Of a stretch of 64,000 bases of DNA, positions 8,277-16,999 are shown one piece after another. The notes under the pieces are model-generated. The model worked only from the letters and a program-made list of their open reading frames with translations. It did not search any database and was not told the DNA's origin. Positions within the stretch are counted from its first letter, which is position 1. Each line of letters opens with the position of its first letter. A program made the translations under genes and the position numbers. The stretch is from contig DALZZF010000004.1 of the NCBI GenBank assembly GCA_031987605.1, forward strand, positions 124,001 to 188,000, given 5' to 3'. This DNA is from JAFAGO01 sp031987605. Lineage in GTDB: Bacteria > Bacteroidota > Bacteroidia > Flavobacteriales > Weeksellaceae.

Positions 8277-8705
8277 CTAAACATCTTTAATAAAATCTTC
8301 GTATTCAAAATAAAACATTTCAAAACCATTCATTTTATCCACAAAGAATTCAAAAATTTCCTGCCATGAATTTTTATTAAAAATGGAAACGCCACTTTTC
8401 TGAACCCAGATTCTCGCCATTGTTTTTCCATTTTCAGTTTGGTAGTATTCATTTCTTTCGAAAGGTCCGATGAATTCTTCCAAAATATTTTCCAAAGACC
8501 ATATTTTTTCATAGTATGCATTGCGGAAAAGTTCGTCTTTCATTTCGATGTCAAGCGAAACCTCAGCTTTTTTGGAATCTGCATAAAATTTAAAGGAGAA
8601 ATCTTTAATTTTGGTATTATACAACATCCATTTTCTGGGAAAACTCTTTCCGAACGCAATCCAGAAGTCTTTTTTCAGTTGCTGTGCTTCTTGTTTTGAA
8701 AACAT
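8277..8705 (-). CDS. DUF4268 domain-containing protein
   Basis: A 142-residue soluble protein whose pattern (KKDFWIAFGKSFPRKWMLYNTKIKDFSFKF, split here as FWIAFGKSF and KIKDFSFKF, and a long acidic, aromatic C-terminus) resembles DUF4268, a domain found alone in Bacteroidota and fused to nuclease-like modules elsewhere. No catalytic residues can be named. It begins 36 bases from the divergent Rrf2-family gene, so the two promoters must overlap. Confidence 0.75.
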   Translation of the reverse strand: MFSKQEAQQLKKDFWIAFGKSFPRKWMLYNTKIKDFSFKFYADSKKAEVSLDIEMKDELFRNAYYEKIWSLENILEEFIGPFERNEYYQTENGKTMARIWVQKSGVSIFNKNSWQEIFEFFVDKMNGFEMFYFEYEDFIKDV

Positions 8706-8709
8706 TTCC

Positions 8710-8717
8710 TAATTTTG
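8710..8717 (+). promoter_or_regulatory. -7 element of the Rrf2 gene promoter
   Basis: TAATTTTG fits TAnnTTTG, 25 bases before the ATG at 8742, inside the short divergent spacer. Confidence 0.5.
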
Positions 8718-8741
8718 AATTTCAGCAAAAATACGTTTTAA

Positions 8742-9149
8742 ATGTTATCCAAAAAATCACAATATGCCTTCAAAGCCCTTTCCTATCTTGTTTCTAAAAA
8801 AGAAGACGGTCCTGTATTGATTCAGGAAATTGCCGATCAAAAGAAAATTCCGCTGAAATTTTTGGAAAATATTCTGCTTCAATTGAAAAAAGCAGAGGTT
8901 CTGGACAGTAAAAAAGGAAAAGGTGGAGGATATTTTTTGAAAGGAGATCCGGAAAACGTAACGCTGGCAAAAATCATCCGATTGGTGAACGGACCCATTG
9001 CAATGCTGCCCTGTGTAAGTCTGAATTTTTATGAAAAATGTGACGACTGTAACGAGAATCACTGTTCGCTGCACGATATTCTGATCGAAGTACGCGATGC
9101 TTCACTCGGAATTTTGGAGAGAAAAACGCTGGCAGATTTAAAAGATTAA
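8742..9149 (+). CDS. Rrf2-family transcriptional regulator
   Basis: A 135-residue winged-helix regulator. The N-terminal half has the Rrf2 pattern (YAFKALSYLV, IPLKFLENILLQLKKA, SKKGKGGGYFL, the wing). Four Cys residues follow at 91, 100, 103 and 108, close to the Fe-S ligand region of IscR and NsrR, so binding of an iron-sulfur cluster is plausible. The targets are unknown. The divergent DUF4268 gene shares its promoter region and could be one of them. It is not beside an isc or suf operon here. Confidence 0.88.
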   Translation: MLSKKSQYAFKALSYLVSKKEDGPVLIQEIADQKKIPLKFLENILLQLKKAEVLDSKKGKGGGYFLKGDPENVTLAKIIRLVNGPIAMLPCVSLNFYEKCDDCNENHCSLHDILIEVRDASLGILERKTLADLKD

Positions 9150-9224
9150 GCCAAAACTGTTTAAACTTTACCGAAATTTTTACAGCCTTAGAAAATCATT
9201 ATTGCTCAAAATTATCACAAACTT

Positions 9225-9611
9225 TTAGTTGCTCAAAACTTCGGAATGAAGATTGAATTTTGGAATTTCCACTTCGAAAACTTCGTCGGTCAGCATATTC
9301 TGAACCAGATAACTGCCACTCATATTTCCGACTCCGGAACGCAAAATGACATTGGAAAAATACCCGAATTTTTCACCCGATTTAATCTCCGGAACCAAAC
9401 CAATAACGCCGTCTCCGGAAACTTCGGTAAACCCAAATCCGACATCGTAAATGAGCCACTTTCTTTTTAATAGTTTAATGGTATCCGCTCTCTGATTTTC
9501 AATATTGATATTATACCGGAACACATAACGGTTTTCGGAGGGAAAACTGTTTTTAACATCATATTCCGTAACCACCGTTACTTTTACTGCATTGGTTGTT
9601 TTTGAATTCAT
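9225..9611 (-). CDS. apaG: ApaG domain protein
   Basis: A 128-residue protein made of the ApaG/FxLD beta-sandwich: YRYNIN-type strand, RKWLIYD, the conserved VVGLVPEI-like strand (GVIGLVPEIKSGEKFGY), then MSGSYLV near the C-terminus. ApaG is linked genetically to Co2+ and Mg2+ resistance, but its biochemical role is not settled. It stands alone, downstream of the sucB terminator on the same strand. Confidence 0.92.
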   Translation of the reverse strand: MNSKTTNAVKVTVVTEYDVKNSFPSENRYVFRYNINIENQRADTIKLLKRKWLIYDVGFGFTEVSGDGVIGLVPEIKSGEKFGYFSNVILRSGVGNMSGSYLVQNMLTDEVFEVEIPKFNLHSEVLSN

Positions 9612-9678
9612 GCCTTTGCGTTTTTTGATATTAGAAATTGTTTTTCTTGGATGCCGGAAGCAGAATAAGGTTAAAAAT

Positions 9679-9703
9679 AAAATCCTGCCAGAGACAGGAT
9701 TTT
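9679..9703 (-). terminator. Rho-independent terminator of sucB
   Basis: aaaatcctg and caggatttt form a perfect nine-pair stem; U-rich sequence follows on the reverse strand. Ten bases past the sucB stop. Confidence 0.75.
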
Positions 9704-9712
9704 AAAGATATT

Positions 9713-10945
9713 TTAAAGTTCAAGGGCTTTTCTTTCGTCTCCTCCCATCAGGAATTCCACCGGATTGTCGATGGCTTCTTTCACCGCTACCAGAAATCCT
9801 ACGGATTCTCTACCGTCGATAATTCGGTGATCGTAAGAAACCGCCAGATACATCATCGGCCGAATTTCCACCTGCCCGTTTACCGCAACCGGTCTTTGAA
9901 TAATATTGTGCATTCCTAAAATCGCAGATTGTGGTGGATTGATAATCGGTGTGGAAAGCATCGATCCAAAAACTCCTCCATTGGTAATGGTAAAGGTTCC
10001 GCCCGTCATTTCATCTACCGTAATTTTTCCGTCGCGCACTTTTTCTGCAAGCGATTTAATATTGGCTTCCACACCACGGAACGTCATATTTTCCGCATTT
10101 CTTAGCACCGGAACCATTAATCCTTTCGGACCGGAAACTGCCACAGAAATATCGCAGAAATCATAATTCACTTTGAAATCACCATCAATCGAAGCGTTTA
10201 CATCCGGATAAAGTTGAAGCGCTCTGGTTACCGCTTTGGTAAAGAACGACATGAAACCAAGTCCTACTCCGTGTTTCTGGGAAAATTCGTCTTTATATTG
10301 TTTTCTGATTCTGAAAATTTCGGACATATCCACTTCATTGAAAGTCGTCAACATTGCCGTTTCATTTTTCACAGAAACCAGCCTTGCTGCCAGTTTTCTT
10401 CTCAGAACTGAAAGTTTGGTTGTTGTGCTGGCTCTGCTTCCTGCTGTATCGGAAGAGGCTCCCATGGAAGGAACTCCTTTTGCCACAACTGCATCTTCTT
10501 TGGTGATTCTTCCGTCTCTTCCCGTACCTTTAACTGCGGATGAAGGAATATTTTTTTCGTCAAGAATTTTTTGTGCAGCCGGAGAAGGTGCACCCGTAGC
10601 ATAAGTAGCCGCAGGAGCAGGTTTCGCTTCTTCTTTTACTGGTTCCGGTTTCGGCGTTTCTGCTTTTGGTTCTTCTTTCGGAGCGGCACCACCTTCAGGT
10701 TTTGCAGCATCACGGTCGATCAAACAGACTACCTGACCAACCTGAACCACATCGCCTTCCTCCGCTTTCAAAGTGATAACACCACTTTCTTCTGCCGGAA
10801 GTTCAAGGGTTGCCTTGTCAGAATCTACTTCTGCAATGGGCTGGTCTTTTTCCACATAATCACCGTCTTTCACTAACCACGTTGCGATTTCAACTTCCGT
10901 GATTGATTCTCCCGGCGAAGGAACTTTCATTTCTAATATTGCCAT
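9713..10945 (-). CDS. sucB: 2-oxoglutarate dehydrogenase E2 (dihydrolipoyl succinyltransferase)
   Basis: The E2 core of the 2-oxoglutarate dehydrogenase complex transfers succinyl groups to CoA in the TCA cycle. The 410 residues read as a lipoyl domain (about 1-75, lipoyl Lys44 in DSDKATLEL), an Ala/Pro/Lys/Glu-rich linker, a peripheral-subunit-binding domain (about 120-160, SPAAQKILDEKNIPSSAVKG split by its usual GRDGRITKEDA), and a catalytic domain ending in SYDHRIIDGRE with the active His and Asp. It is third in the sucA-unknown-sucB operon. Confidence 0.96.
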   Translation of the reverse strand: MAILEMKVPSPGESITEVEIATWLVKDGDYVEKDQPIAEVDSDKATLELPAEESGVITLKAEEGDVVQVGQVVCLIDRDAAKPEGGAAPKEEPKAETPKPEPVKEEAKPAPAATYATGAPSPAAQKILDEKNIPSSAVKGTGRDGRITKEDAVVAKGVPSMGASSDTAGSRASTTTKLSVLRRKLAARLVSVKNETAMLTTFNEVDMSEIFRIRKQYKDEFSQKHGVGLGFMSFFTKAVTRALQLYPDVNASIDGDFKVNYDFCDISVAVSGPKGLMVPVLRNAENMTFRGVEANIKSLAEKVRDGKITVDEMTGGTFTITNGGVFGSMLSTPIINPPQSAILGMHNIIQRPVAVNGQVEIRPMMYLAVSYDHRIIDGRESVGFLVAVKEAIDNPVEFLMGGDERKALEL

Positions 10946-10967
10946 GTGTAAAGTTTTTGTTTTTTAT

Positions 10968-11534
10968 TTAATTCATACTTTTGAGGAGTTCTTCTGGCAG
11001 AAAACTTCTCAGAATTGGGATTTGATTTTTTTCCAGAACGGTAAATTTCCATTCTTTGTGATTGGAGGTGGATGCGGCGGCATCTTTATTCGTTTTAATT
11101 TCAAAATAACCGGTCTGGCTGTTGAACAAAACGTTGTTTTCTCCAAATTCTTTCTGCAGCGCAGTCATCAACTGATCGTTGGAAACGGCATTACTGTTGA
11201 ATTTCAAATCAATACGCTGGTTATAATTCAATTTATAATATTCTTTATTATTTTTTTTATATACCTGTGAATCGATGTTGATATTTTCGGGATTATAAAT
11301 TTTAAATTCTATTTCTTTTGAATTAAAAATCTGATCCATGCTTTGCAGCAACTGCGCTTTCGGTACGATTTTCAGCATATCTTCATTGGCATACTGATCA
11401 ATCGCTCTTTCAAATTTTTTGTTTTTCAGAAAATCCGAATATTCCTGAAACTGACGCTCAATATCCGCTTTGTTTTCCTGTGCAAAAACAGAAAAACCCA
11501 CGATAAAAAAAATCAGAAACAGAATATTTTTCAT
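10968..11534 (-). CDS. Unknown secreted protein inside the sucA-sucB operon
   Basis: A 188-residue protein with a clear signal peptide (MKNILFLIFFIVGFSVFAQ). The mature part begins with a helical stretch (DIERQFQEYSDFLKNKKFER) followed by mixed alpha/beta sequence; I recognise no family. It begins 6 bases after sucA and ends 22 bases before sucB, all on one strand, so it is very probably co-transcribed with the E1 and E2 genes. An exported protein is unexpected between two subunits of a cytosolic complex. Confidence 0.82.
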   Translation of the reverse strand: MKNILFLIFFIVGFSVFAQENKADIERQFQEYSDFLKNKKFERAIDQYANEDMLKIVPKAQLLQSMDQIFNSKEIEFKIYNPENINIDSQVYKKNNKEYYKLNYNQRIDLKFNSNAVSNDQLMTALQKEFGENNVLFNSQTGYFEIKTNKDAAASTSNHKEWKFTVLEKNQIPILRSFLPEELLKSMN

Positions 11535-11540
11535 TTTAAA

Positions 11541-14342
11541 CTATGCAGTTACAGGTTTGGAAGAAGGCACATCATTACAATCAAAAACTTTATTGATAAT
11601 TCCTGCCTGATTTTTCTCAAACATTTTATGACTTCCGGGAGCAGTAGTCCCGCTTGCAATTGGTGCTACAACCTGAATTCCTGTATCTCTGAAGTTTCTT
11701 AAAATAAATGACCAAGCACCCATATTTTCCGGTTCTTCCTGAGCCCAGATTAATGATTTACGATTGCTGTATTTGGCAAAAATTTCATCAATTTTATCCA
11801 TTTGTAAAGGATATAATTGCTCGAATCTTACGATGGCAACGCTTTCGTTATTGGATTCTTCTTTCTTCGCCAAAAGTTCGTAGTAGAGTTTACCGGAGCA
11901 AAGCACCAGTTTTTCCACTTTTTTAGGATCTGCTGCGGCATCATCAATAATAGGCTGAAATTCTCCATTTGCCATATCTTCCAGTTTGGAAACCACTTTC
12001 GGATGTCTGAGCAAAGATTTCGGCGTCATAATCACCAAAGGTTTTCTGAACGGGAATTTCATCTGTCTTCTCAACAAATGGAAGTAGTTTGCCGGAGTTG
12101 TGATATTGGCTACAATAATATTTTCGTTGGCACAAAGCGTAAGGAAACGTTCCAGTCTTGCAGAAGAGTGTTCTGCACCCTGACCTTCGGAACCGTGCGG
12201 AAGCATCATGACCAAACCGTTCTGCACTTTCCATTTGTCTTCTGCGGCAACCAGATACTGATCGACAATAATTTGAGCTCCGTTAGCAAAATCTCCAAAC
12301 TGCGCTTCCCAAATTGTAAGCGTGTTCGGTGCTGCCATGGCATAACCGTAATCAAATCCTAATACGCCGTATTCGGAAAGCAATGAATTATAAATATCAA
12401 AATATTGATTTTCATTTACTTGTTTCAGCGGTACATATTCTTCTTCGTTATCTTCTGTTTTGATGACTGCATGGCGGTGAGAAAAAGTTCCTCTTTCCAC
12501 ATCTTCACCGGAAATTCTTACGTTTGAACCTTCCTGAAGCAATGTAGCATACGCCAAAAGTTCTCCCATTGCCCAATCCAGTGAATTGTTTTCCACCATT
12601 TTAAGTCGGGCATCGAACAATCTTGTTATCTTGTTGATGAATTTTTTATCTGCCGGTAAAGTGGATATTTTCACGGCCAGTTCTTTTAACTGATCAAGGT
12701 TAAATTTCGTATCATACACTTTATATACGCTTCCTTTTGCTCCAATCGGATATTTTTTCCAGGCTTCTTCCATAAAGATCGCCATGGCATTTTTTTCAAT
12801 TTCTTTGGAAGCATCAAAATCCACATCAAGCAGCTGTTTGAAATCCGATTCCATTTTTTTCAGAACCTCATCGGAAACCAGATTTTCCTTGATTAATTTT
12901 TCTTTATATATTTCTCTTGGATTCGGATGTTTGGAAATAATTTTATACAGATTTGGCTGGGTAAATCTTGGTTCATCCCCTTCATTATGCCCGTATTTTC
13001 TATATCCCAAAAGATCAATATATACATCTTTTCCGAATTTTGCTCTGAAATCTGCAGCAAAACGAATCGCATGAACGACGGCTTCCACATCATCAGCATT
13101 TACATGCATCACCGGAGATTCGGTAACTTTTGCAATATCCGTACAATATAAAGATGATCTTGAATCCAGATAATTGGTGGTAAACGCCACCTGATTGTTC
13201 ACGACAATATGTACGGTTCCGCCGGTTTTGTAACCTTCCAAAGTCATCATTTGTGCGACTTCATATACAATTCCCTGTCCGGCAATTGCGCCATCTCCGT
13301 GAATAACAATCGGCAATACTTTTTTGAAATCGTGTTGATATTCATTATCCACTTTTGCACGACAGATTCCTTCTACCAAAGCAGCAACGGTCTCCAAATG
13401 AGATGGATTCGGCGTAAGATTGATTTTAACGGTTTCGCCATTTTCTGTTTCGATGGATTTGGAAGAACCCAAGTGGTATTTTACATCCCCGGAAAAAACG
13501 TCTTCTTCAAATTCTTTCCCTTCAAATTCGGAGAAAATCTGTTTGTAGGATTTCCCGAAAATATTGGACAATACATTTAATCTTCCGCGGTGTGCCATTC
13601 CCAGAACCACTTCGTCCACACCCAATTGTGAGGAACGCGTAATCAACTGATCCAATGCAGGAATCAAAGATTCACCACCTTCAAGAGAAAAACGTTTCTG
13701 CCCTACAAATTTCGTGTGCAGATAGTTTTCAAAAGCAACAGCCTGATTCAGTTTTCTAAGGATTTCTACTTTTTCATCGGAATTTAAATTCGGATGATTT
13801 TCGTTTACCTGAAGCCAATCGCGGATAAATTGTTTTTCCTCAACATTCTGAATGTGCATATATTCCACACCAATAGAATCGCAATACGTACGTTGAAGAT
13901 GTCTTAAAATATCTCTCAAAGTTGCGGGGCCCGGCATTCCGGTTTCAGTAGCTCCGTTGAATTTTTTATCCAGATCAGCATCCGAAAGTCCAAAATTTGC
14001 AAGATCCAAAGTCGGCATATGATGTCTTCTTTCACGTACCGGATTGGTTTTTGTGAAAAGATGACCACGCTGTCTGTATGCTTCGATAAGATTTACCACA
14101 CGGAATTCCTTTTGAATATCTTCCGGAATTTCACCATTGGTAAGTGCACTTTGTGCAAATTGAGTTGGCGTTGCAGCCGAATTGTTTTCCGGCTCCTCCC
14201 CATAATTTTGAAGTGCAAAATCGAATCCCTGAAAAAAAGCCTTCCATGAAGGTTCCAAAGCATCCGGATATTGCAGATATTGTTGATACAAATCCTCGAT
14301 TAACTGAGAATGTGCTGCGTTTAGAAATGAAAATCGGTCCAT
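11541..14342 (-). CDS. sucA: 2-oxoglutarate dehydrogenase E1 component
   Basis: The thiamine-diphosphate-dependent E1 subunit decarboxylates 2-oxoglutarate. At 933 residues it has the full family length. Landmarks are the N-terminal FLNAAHSQLIEDLYQQYLQ E2-binding segment, GMAHRGRLNVLSN near residue 247, GDGAIAGQGIVYE (ThDP site), YRKYGHNEGDEP, and LLPHGSEGQGAEHSSARLE in the pyrimidine domain. It leads the operon with the unknown secreted gene and sucB; a TAAATTTG -7 element stands 46 bases upstream. E3 is not in the window. Confidence 0.97.
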   Translation of the reverse strand: MDRFSFLNAAHSQLIEDLYQQYLQYPDALEPSWKAFFQGFDFALQNYGEEPENNSAATPTQFAQSALTNGEIPEDIQKEFRVVNLIEAYRQRGHLFTKTNPVRERRHHMPTLDLANFGLSDADLDKKFNGATETGMPGPATLRDILRHLQRTYCDSIGVEYMHIQNVEEKQFIRDWLQVNENHPNLNSDEKVEILRKLNQAVAFENYLHTKFVGQKRFSLEGGESLIPALDQLITRSSQLGVDEVVLGMAHRGRLNVLSNIFGKSYKQIFSEFEGKEFEEDVFSGDVKYHLGSSKSIETENGETVKINLTPNPSHLETVAALVEGICRAKVDNEYQHDFKKVLPIVIHGDGAIAGQGIVYEVAQMMTLEGYKTGGTVHIVVNNQVAFTTNYLDSRSSLYCTDIAKVTESPVMHVNADDVEAVVHAIRFAADFRAKFGKDVYIDLLGYRKYGHNEGDEPRFTQPNLYKIISKHPNPREIYKEKLIKENLVSDEVLKKMESDFKQLLDVDFDASKEIEKNAMAIFMEEAWKKYPIGAKGSVYKVYDTKFNLDQLKELAVKISTLPADKKFINKITRLFDARLKMVENNSLDWAMGELLAYATLLQEGSNVRISGEDVERGTFSHRHAVIKTEDNEEEYVPLKQVNENQYFDIYNSLLSEYGVLGFDYGYAMAAPNTLTIWEAQFGDFANGAQIIVDQYLVAAEDKWKVQNGLVMMLPHGSEGQGAEHSSARLERFLTLCANENIIVANITTPANYFHLLRRQMKFPFRKPLVIMTPKSLLRHPKVVSKLEDMANGEFQPIIDDAAADPKKVEKLVLCSGKLYYELLAKKEESNNESVAIVRFEQLYPLQMDKIDEIFAKYSNRKSLIWAQEEPENMGAWSFILRNFRDTGIQVVAPIASGTTAPGSHKMFEKNQAGIINKVFDCNDVPSSKPVTA

Positions 14343-14387
14343 TGTTGGGGTTTTAGACTTTGTTTTTTTGAGTCGTTAAATAATCTA

Positions 14388-14395
14388 CAAATTTA
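14388..14395 (-). promoter_or_regulatory. -7 element of the sucA promoter
   Basis: TAAATTTG on the reverse strand, 46 bases before the sucA ATG. Confidence 0.45.
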
Positions 14396-14458
14396 TGAAA
14401 AATTTACTATTTAAAAGCGTTAAAACTTAAATTTTAGAGTCGAAATGATCTATAAAAT

Positions 14459-15499
14459 CTATCGGTAAACCGGCAAAGAAATTTTCAGATTCACTTCTTT
14501 TCCTTCCTGTGGTGCTTCAATAAAAGTTTGGAGAACTTCGCCATTTCTCATGGTATCTTTTTTTGCCTTTTGCAGCAGCTTCTGGATACTTCCTATTCTT
14601 CCTGCATAAGCGCCTTTATAGTAAATAACGTATGCTTTGCTTTCATTCACCGTTCTGAAACTAAAATTATTATCCGAGATCCCTAATCGTTTTGAAAGTG
14701 GAATTCCATAAAAATAGGAAACTTCTTTATCTTTGAAATTGCCCGGATTGGTGATGAGAACCGGAAGTCCGAATTCGTCATCCTTTTTCCCGAGATCCAT
14801 CGTAACAAAATTGTAGACTTTATTATGATTCAGAATAATGTTTTTAAAAAGGGCATCTTTTGTATTTTTGGTACTGACATTAATTCCAAGAATAAGTTCT
14901 CCTTGTTGGTTTTCAACCATTAAACTGTCGTATTTTATGGCATTCAGTTCCTGATCGCGCTCTACTTTATTGCTCAGGATATTCTGAAGATTTACCATGC
15001 TTTTATCGAGATTATCACCAAAAACATCTTCTGTCCAGAAATTGATGGAACGTTTCAACAAGGGTTGTTTTGGAGTATGAACAAACCAGGTTATTCTCGT
15101 TTTGGTTGGTGAAATCGGGGTAAATTTAATATCAATCCGGGAAGGATTATTTTGTTTTCCTTCAAACAACTGGTATTTTAAAGTGCGACCGGGATTTTCA
15201 TATCGGATAAACATTTCTCCATAACGGTCACGCTCATTATCGGTAAAACTGATGGCACTTCCCTTTCCCTGATAGGGCTGATAATAATCGATACTTATTT
15301 TCTTGGAACTGGCAAAATAATTATTCCAACGGGTAAAATTCTGAAAATTATTAAACTGCGGGAATACTTTTTCCAATGGATAATCCACTTCTTTCACAAC
15401 CGTAAAACTTTTGCTTTCGTCGGCAAAAAAATACATTACCGCAGTATAAATTCCGAAGAGTACCGCCACCGCCAAAAAAACAATTTTAATCCATCGCAT
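14459..15499 (-). CDS. SRPBCC/GyrI-like effector-binding membrane protein
   Basis: A 346-residue protein. Residues 1-25 are a hydrophobic N-terminal helix (IVFLAVAVLFGIYTAVMYFF) that probably anchors it in the inner membrane. About 30-170 follows the START/SRPBCC pattern (VDYPLEKVFPQFNNFQNFTRWNN, quoted in part as EKVFPQFNNF). The C-terminal half resembles a GyrI-like small-molecule-binding domain. Proteins of this build in Flavobacteriia are annotated as polyketide cyclase or effector-binding proteins; the ligand is unknown. Monocistronic on the same strand as glgC. Confidence 0.75.
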   Translation of the reverse strand: MRWIKIVFLAVAVLFGIYTAVMYFFADESKSFTVVKEVDYPLEKVFPQFNNFQNFTRWNNYFASSKKISIDYYQPYQGKGSAISFTDNERDRYGEMFIRYENPGRTLKYQLFEGKQNNPSRIDIKFTPISPTKTRITWFVHTPKQPLLKRSINFWTEDVFGDNLDKSMVNLQNILSNKVERDQELNAIKYDSLMVENQQGELILGINVSTKNTKDALFKNIILNHNKVYNFVTMDLGKKDDEFGLPVLITNPGNFKDKEVSYFYGIPLSKRLGISDNNFSFRTVNESKAYVIYYKGAYAGRIGSIQKLLQKAKKDTMRNGEVLQTFIEAPQEGKEVNLKISLPVYR

Positions 15500-15540
15500 G
15501 CTGCAAAAATAAAATAAAAAGCCGGACAGGGGAAATGGGA

Positions 15541-15596
15541 ATGGTAAAAATTTGAGGGTTTGAAGATTTGAAAAGTTTGAAGGTTTGAAGGAGTTG
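15541..15596. repeat. Degenerate TTGAAG-type heptamer repeat
   Basis: Successive near-copies of tttgaag and tttgagg fill the spacer between the SRPBCC gene and the glgC terminator. The same composition, on the other strand, recurs at 44640-44715. Confidence 0.6.
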
Positions 15597-15611
15597 TTGA
15601 ATACCCATAAA

Positions 15612-15650
15612 AAATGCAGAATCCAACATGTATGAATCCTGCATTTGATA
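15612..15650 (-). terminator. Rho-independent terminator of the glg operon
   Basis: aaatgcag and ctgcattt pair, extended inward by further pairs; a U-run follows on the reverse strand. Eighteen bases past the glgC stop. Confidence 0.7.
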
Positions 15651-15667
15651 TTGTTTTTGACTGAAAA

Positions 15668-16939
15668 TTATCCGATATGCGTTCCCGGAAGAACTACCGC
15701 ATTCTTTTTCACGACTACAATTCCGTCTTTTATGGAATGGGTTTCATAATCGCCATCCGGAAGATGTTTTCCACCAATAATGCGAACGTTATTTCCAATA
15801 TAGCAGTTTTTGTCCAGAATGGCATTTTCGATATAGCAATATTTTCCAACGCCTAAATTCGGAATTCCATTACGGTCATTCGCTACAATTTCTTCCGTTC
15901 CCTGATAGTAATCTGCGCCCATAATATATGTATTAACGATGGTGCTTCCTTTATCGATGCGGGTACGGTTCCCGATAATGGAATTTTCAATTTTATCTGC
16001 CATTACGATGCAACCATCCGAAAAAATGGCTTTGCTTACATACGAACTTAAAATTTTCGATGGCGGAAGCATTCTCGCTCTGGTATATACCGGTGAAGAA
16101 CTGAACAGGTTGAACTTCGGAAAATCCTGACATAAATCCAGATTGGCTTCAAAGAAGGAATCAATAGTACCAATATCCGTCCAATATCCGTCGTATTGGA
16201 AACTCAGGGTTTTATAGCCGCGGTCCAAAGCATTCGGGATGAGTTCTTTTCCGAAATCATCACCTTTATCTTCATCAAAAATTTTCTTTAAAACGCCTTT
16301 GGTAAAAATATAGATTCCCATGGAAGCCAGATATTCTTTCCCCTGATTTTTGCTTTTTTCGGAAACTTCCGATTTCCATTCCGGCAACAAATCTGCAGAA
16401 GGTTTTTCGGTAAAAGCGGTAATTACACCGTCTTCATCAGCTTTCAGAATTCCAAAACCAGTGGCATCTTTTGCATTTACAGGAATCGTGGCAATGGTAA
16501 TGTCGCCTTCGTTTTCCACATGGAAATTCATCATTTCCCGGAAATCCATCTGATACAACTGGTCTCCGGATAAAATCAGTACATAATCGTAATCATATTT
16601 ATCCAGATGTTTCATCGACTGGCGTACCGCATCGGCAGTTCCCTGATACCAGCTGTCGCTTTCCATATTCTGCTCAGCGGCAAGAATATCTACAAAACCT
16701 TTGCTGAAAATATCAAAGTGATATGAGTTTTTGATGTGTGAATTCAGCGATGCTGAATTAAACTGTGTTAACACGAGAATTTTGTTATACCCCGAATTCA
16801 GACAGTTGGATATGGGAATATCGACAAGACGATATTTCCCTGCAATAGGAACGGCTGGTTTTGATCTGGAATACGTAAGCGGAAACAGCCGCGTTCCCCT
16901 TCCTCCTCCTAAAACAATAGAGATGACATTGGCTTTCAT
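15668..16939 (-). CDS. glgC: Glucose-1-phosphate adenylyltransferase
   Basis: GlgC makes ADP-glucose from glucose 1-phosphate and ATP, the committed step of bacterial glycogen synthesis. The 423 residues begin with the nucleotidyltransferase motif GGGRGTRLFPLT (from residue 11), followed by KPAVPIAGKYRLVD, LSGDQLYQMD and, at the C-terminus, a left-handed beta-helix of hexapeptide type (NCYIGNNVRIIGG). It is last in the glgB-glgA-glgC order, 60 bases after glgA. Confidence 0.96.
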   Translation of the reverse strand: MKANVISIVLGGGRGTRLFPLTYSRSKPAVPIAGKYRLVDIPISNCLNSGYNKILVLTQFNSASLNSHIKNSYHFDIFSKGFVDILAAEQNMESDSWYQGTADAVRQSMKHLDKYDYDYVLILSGDQLYQMDFREMMNFHVENEGDITIATIPVNAKDATGFGILKADEDGVITAFTEKPSADLLPEWKSEVSEKSKNQGKEYLASMGIYIFTKGVLKKIFDEDKGDDFGKELIPNALDRGYKTLSFQYDGYWTDIGTIDSFFEANLDLCQDFPKFNLFSSSPVYTRARMLPPSKILSSYVSKAIFSDGCIVMADKIENSIIGNRTRIDKGSTIVNTYIMGADYYQGTEEIVANDRNGIPNLGVGKYCYIENAILDKNCYIGNNVRIIGGKHLPDGDYETHSIKDGIVVVKKNAVVLPGTHIG

Positions 16940-16999
16940 ATGTAAATTGGGTTTGTAATTATCTTTTTTATTAAGATACTTAAAGTTACAAAAATTTTA

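Noticed and set aside
8334..8342. A TTATCCACA word inside the DUF4268 gene as a replication origin signal
   Set aside because: A single site inside a gene without clustering, and no dnaA or dnaN nearby.
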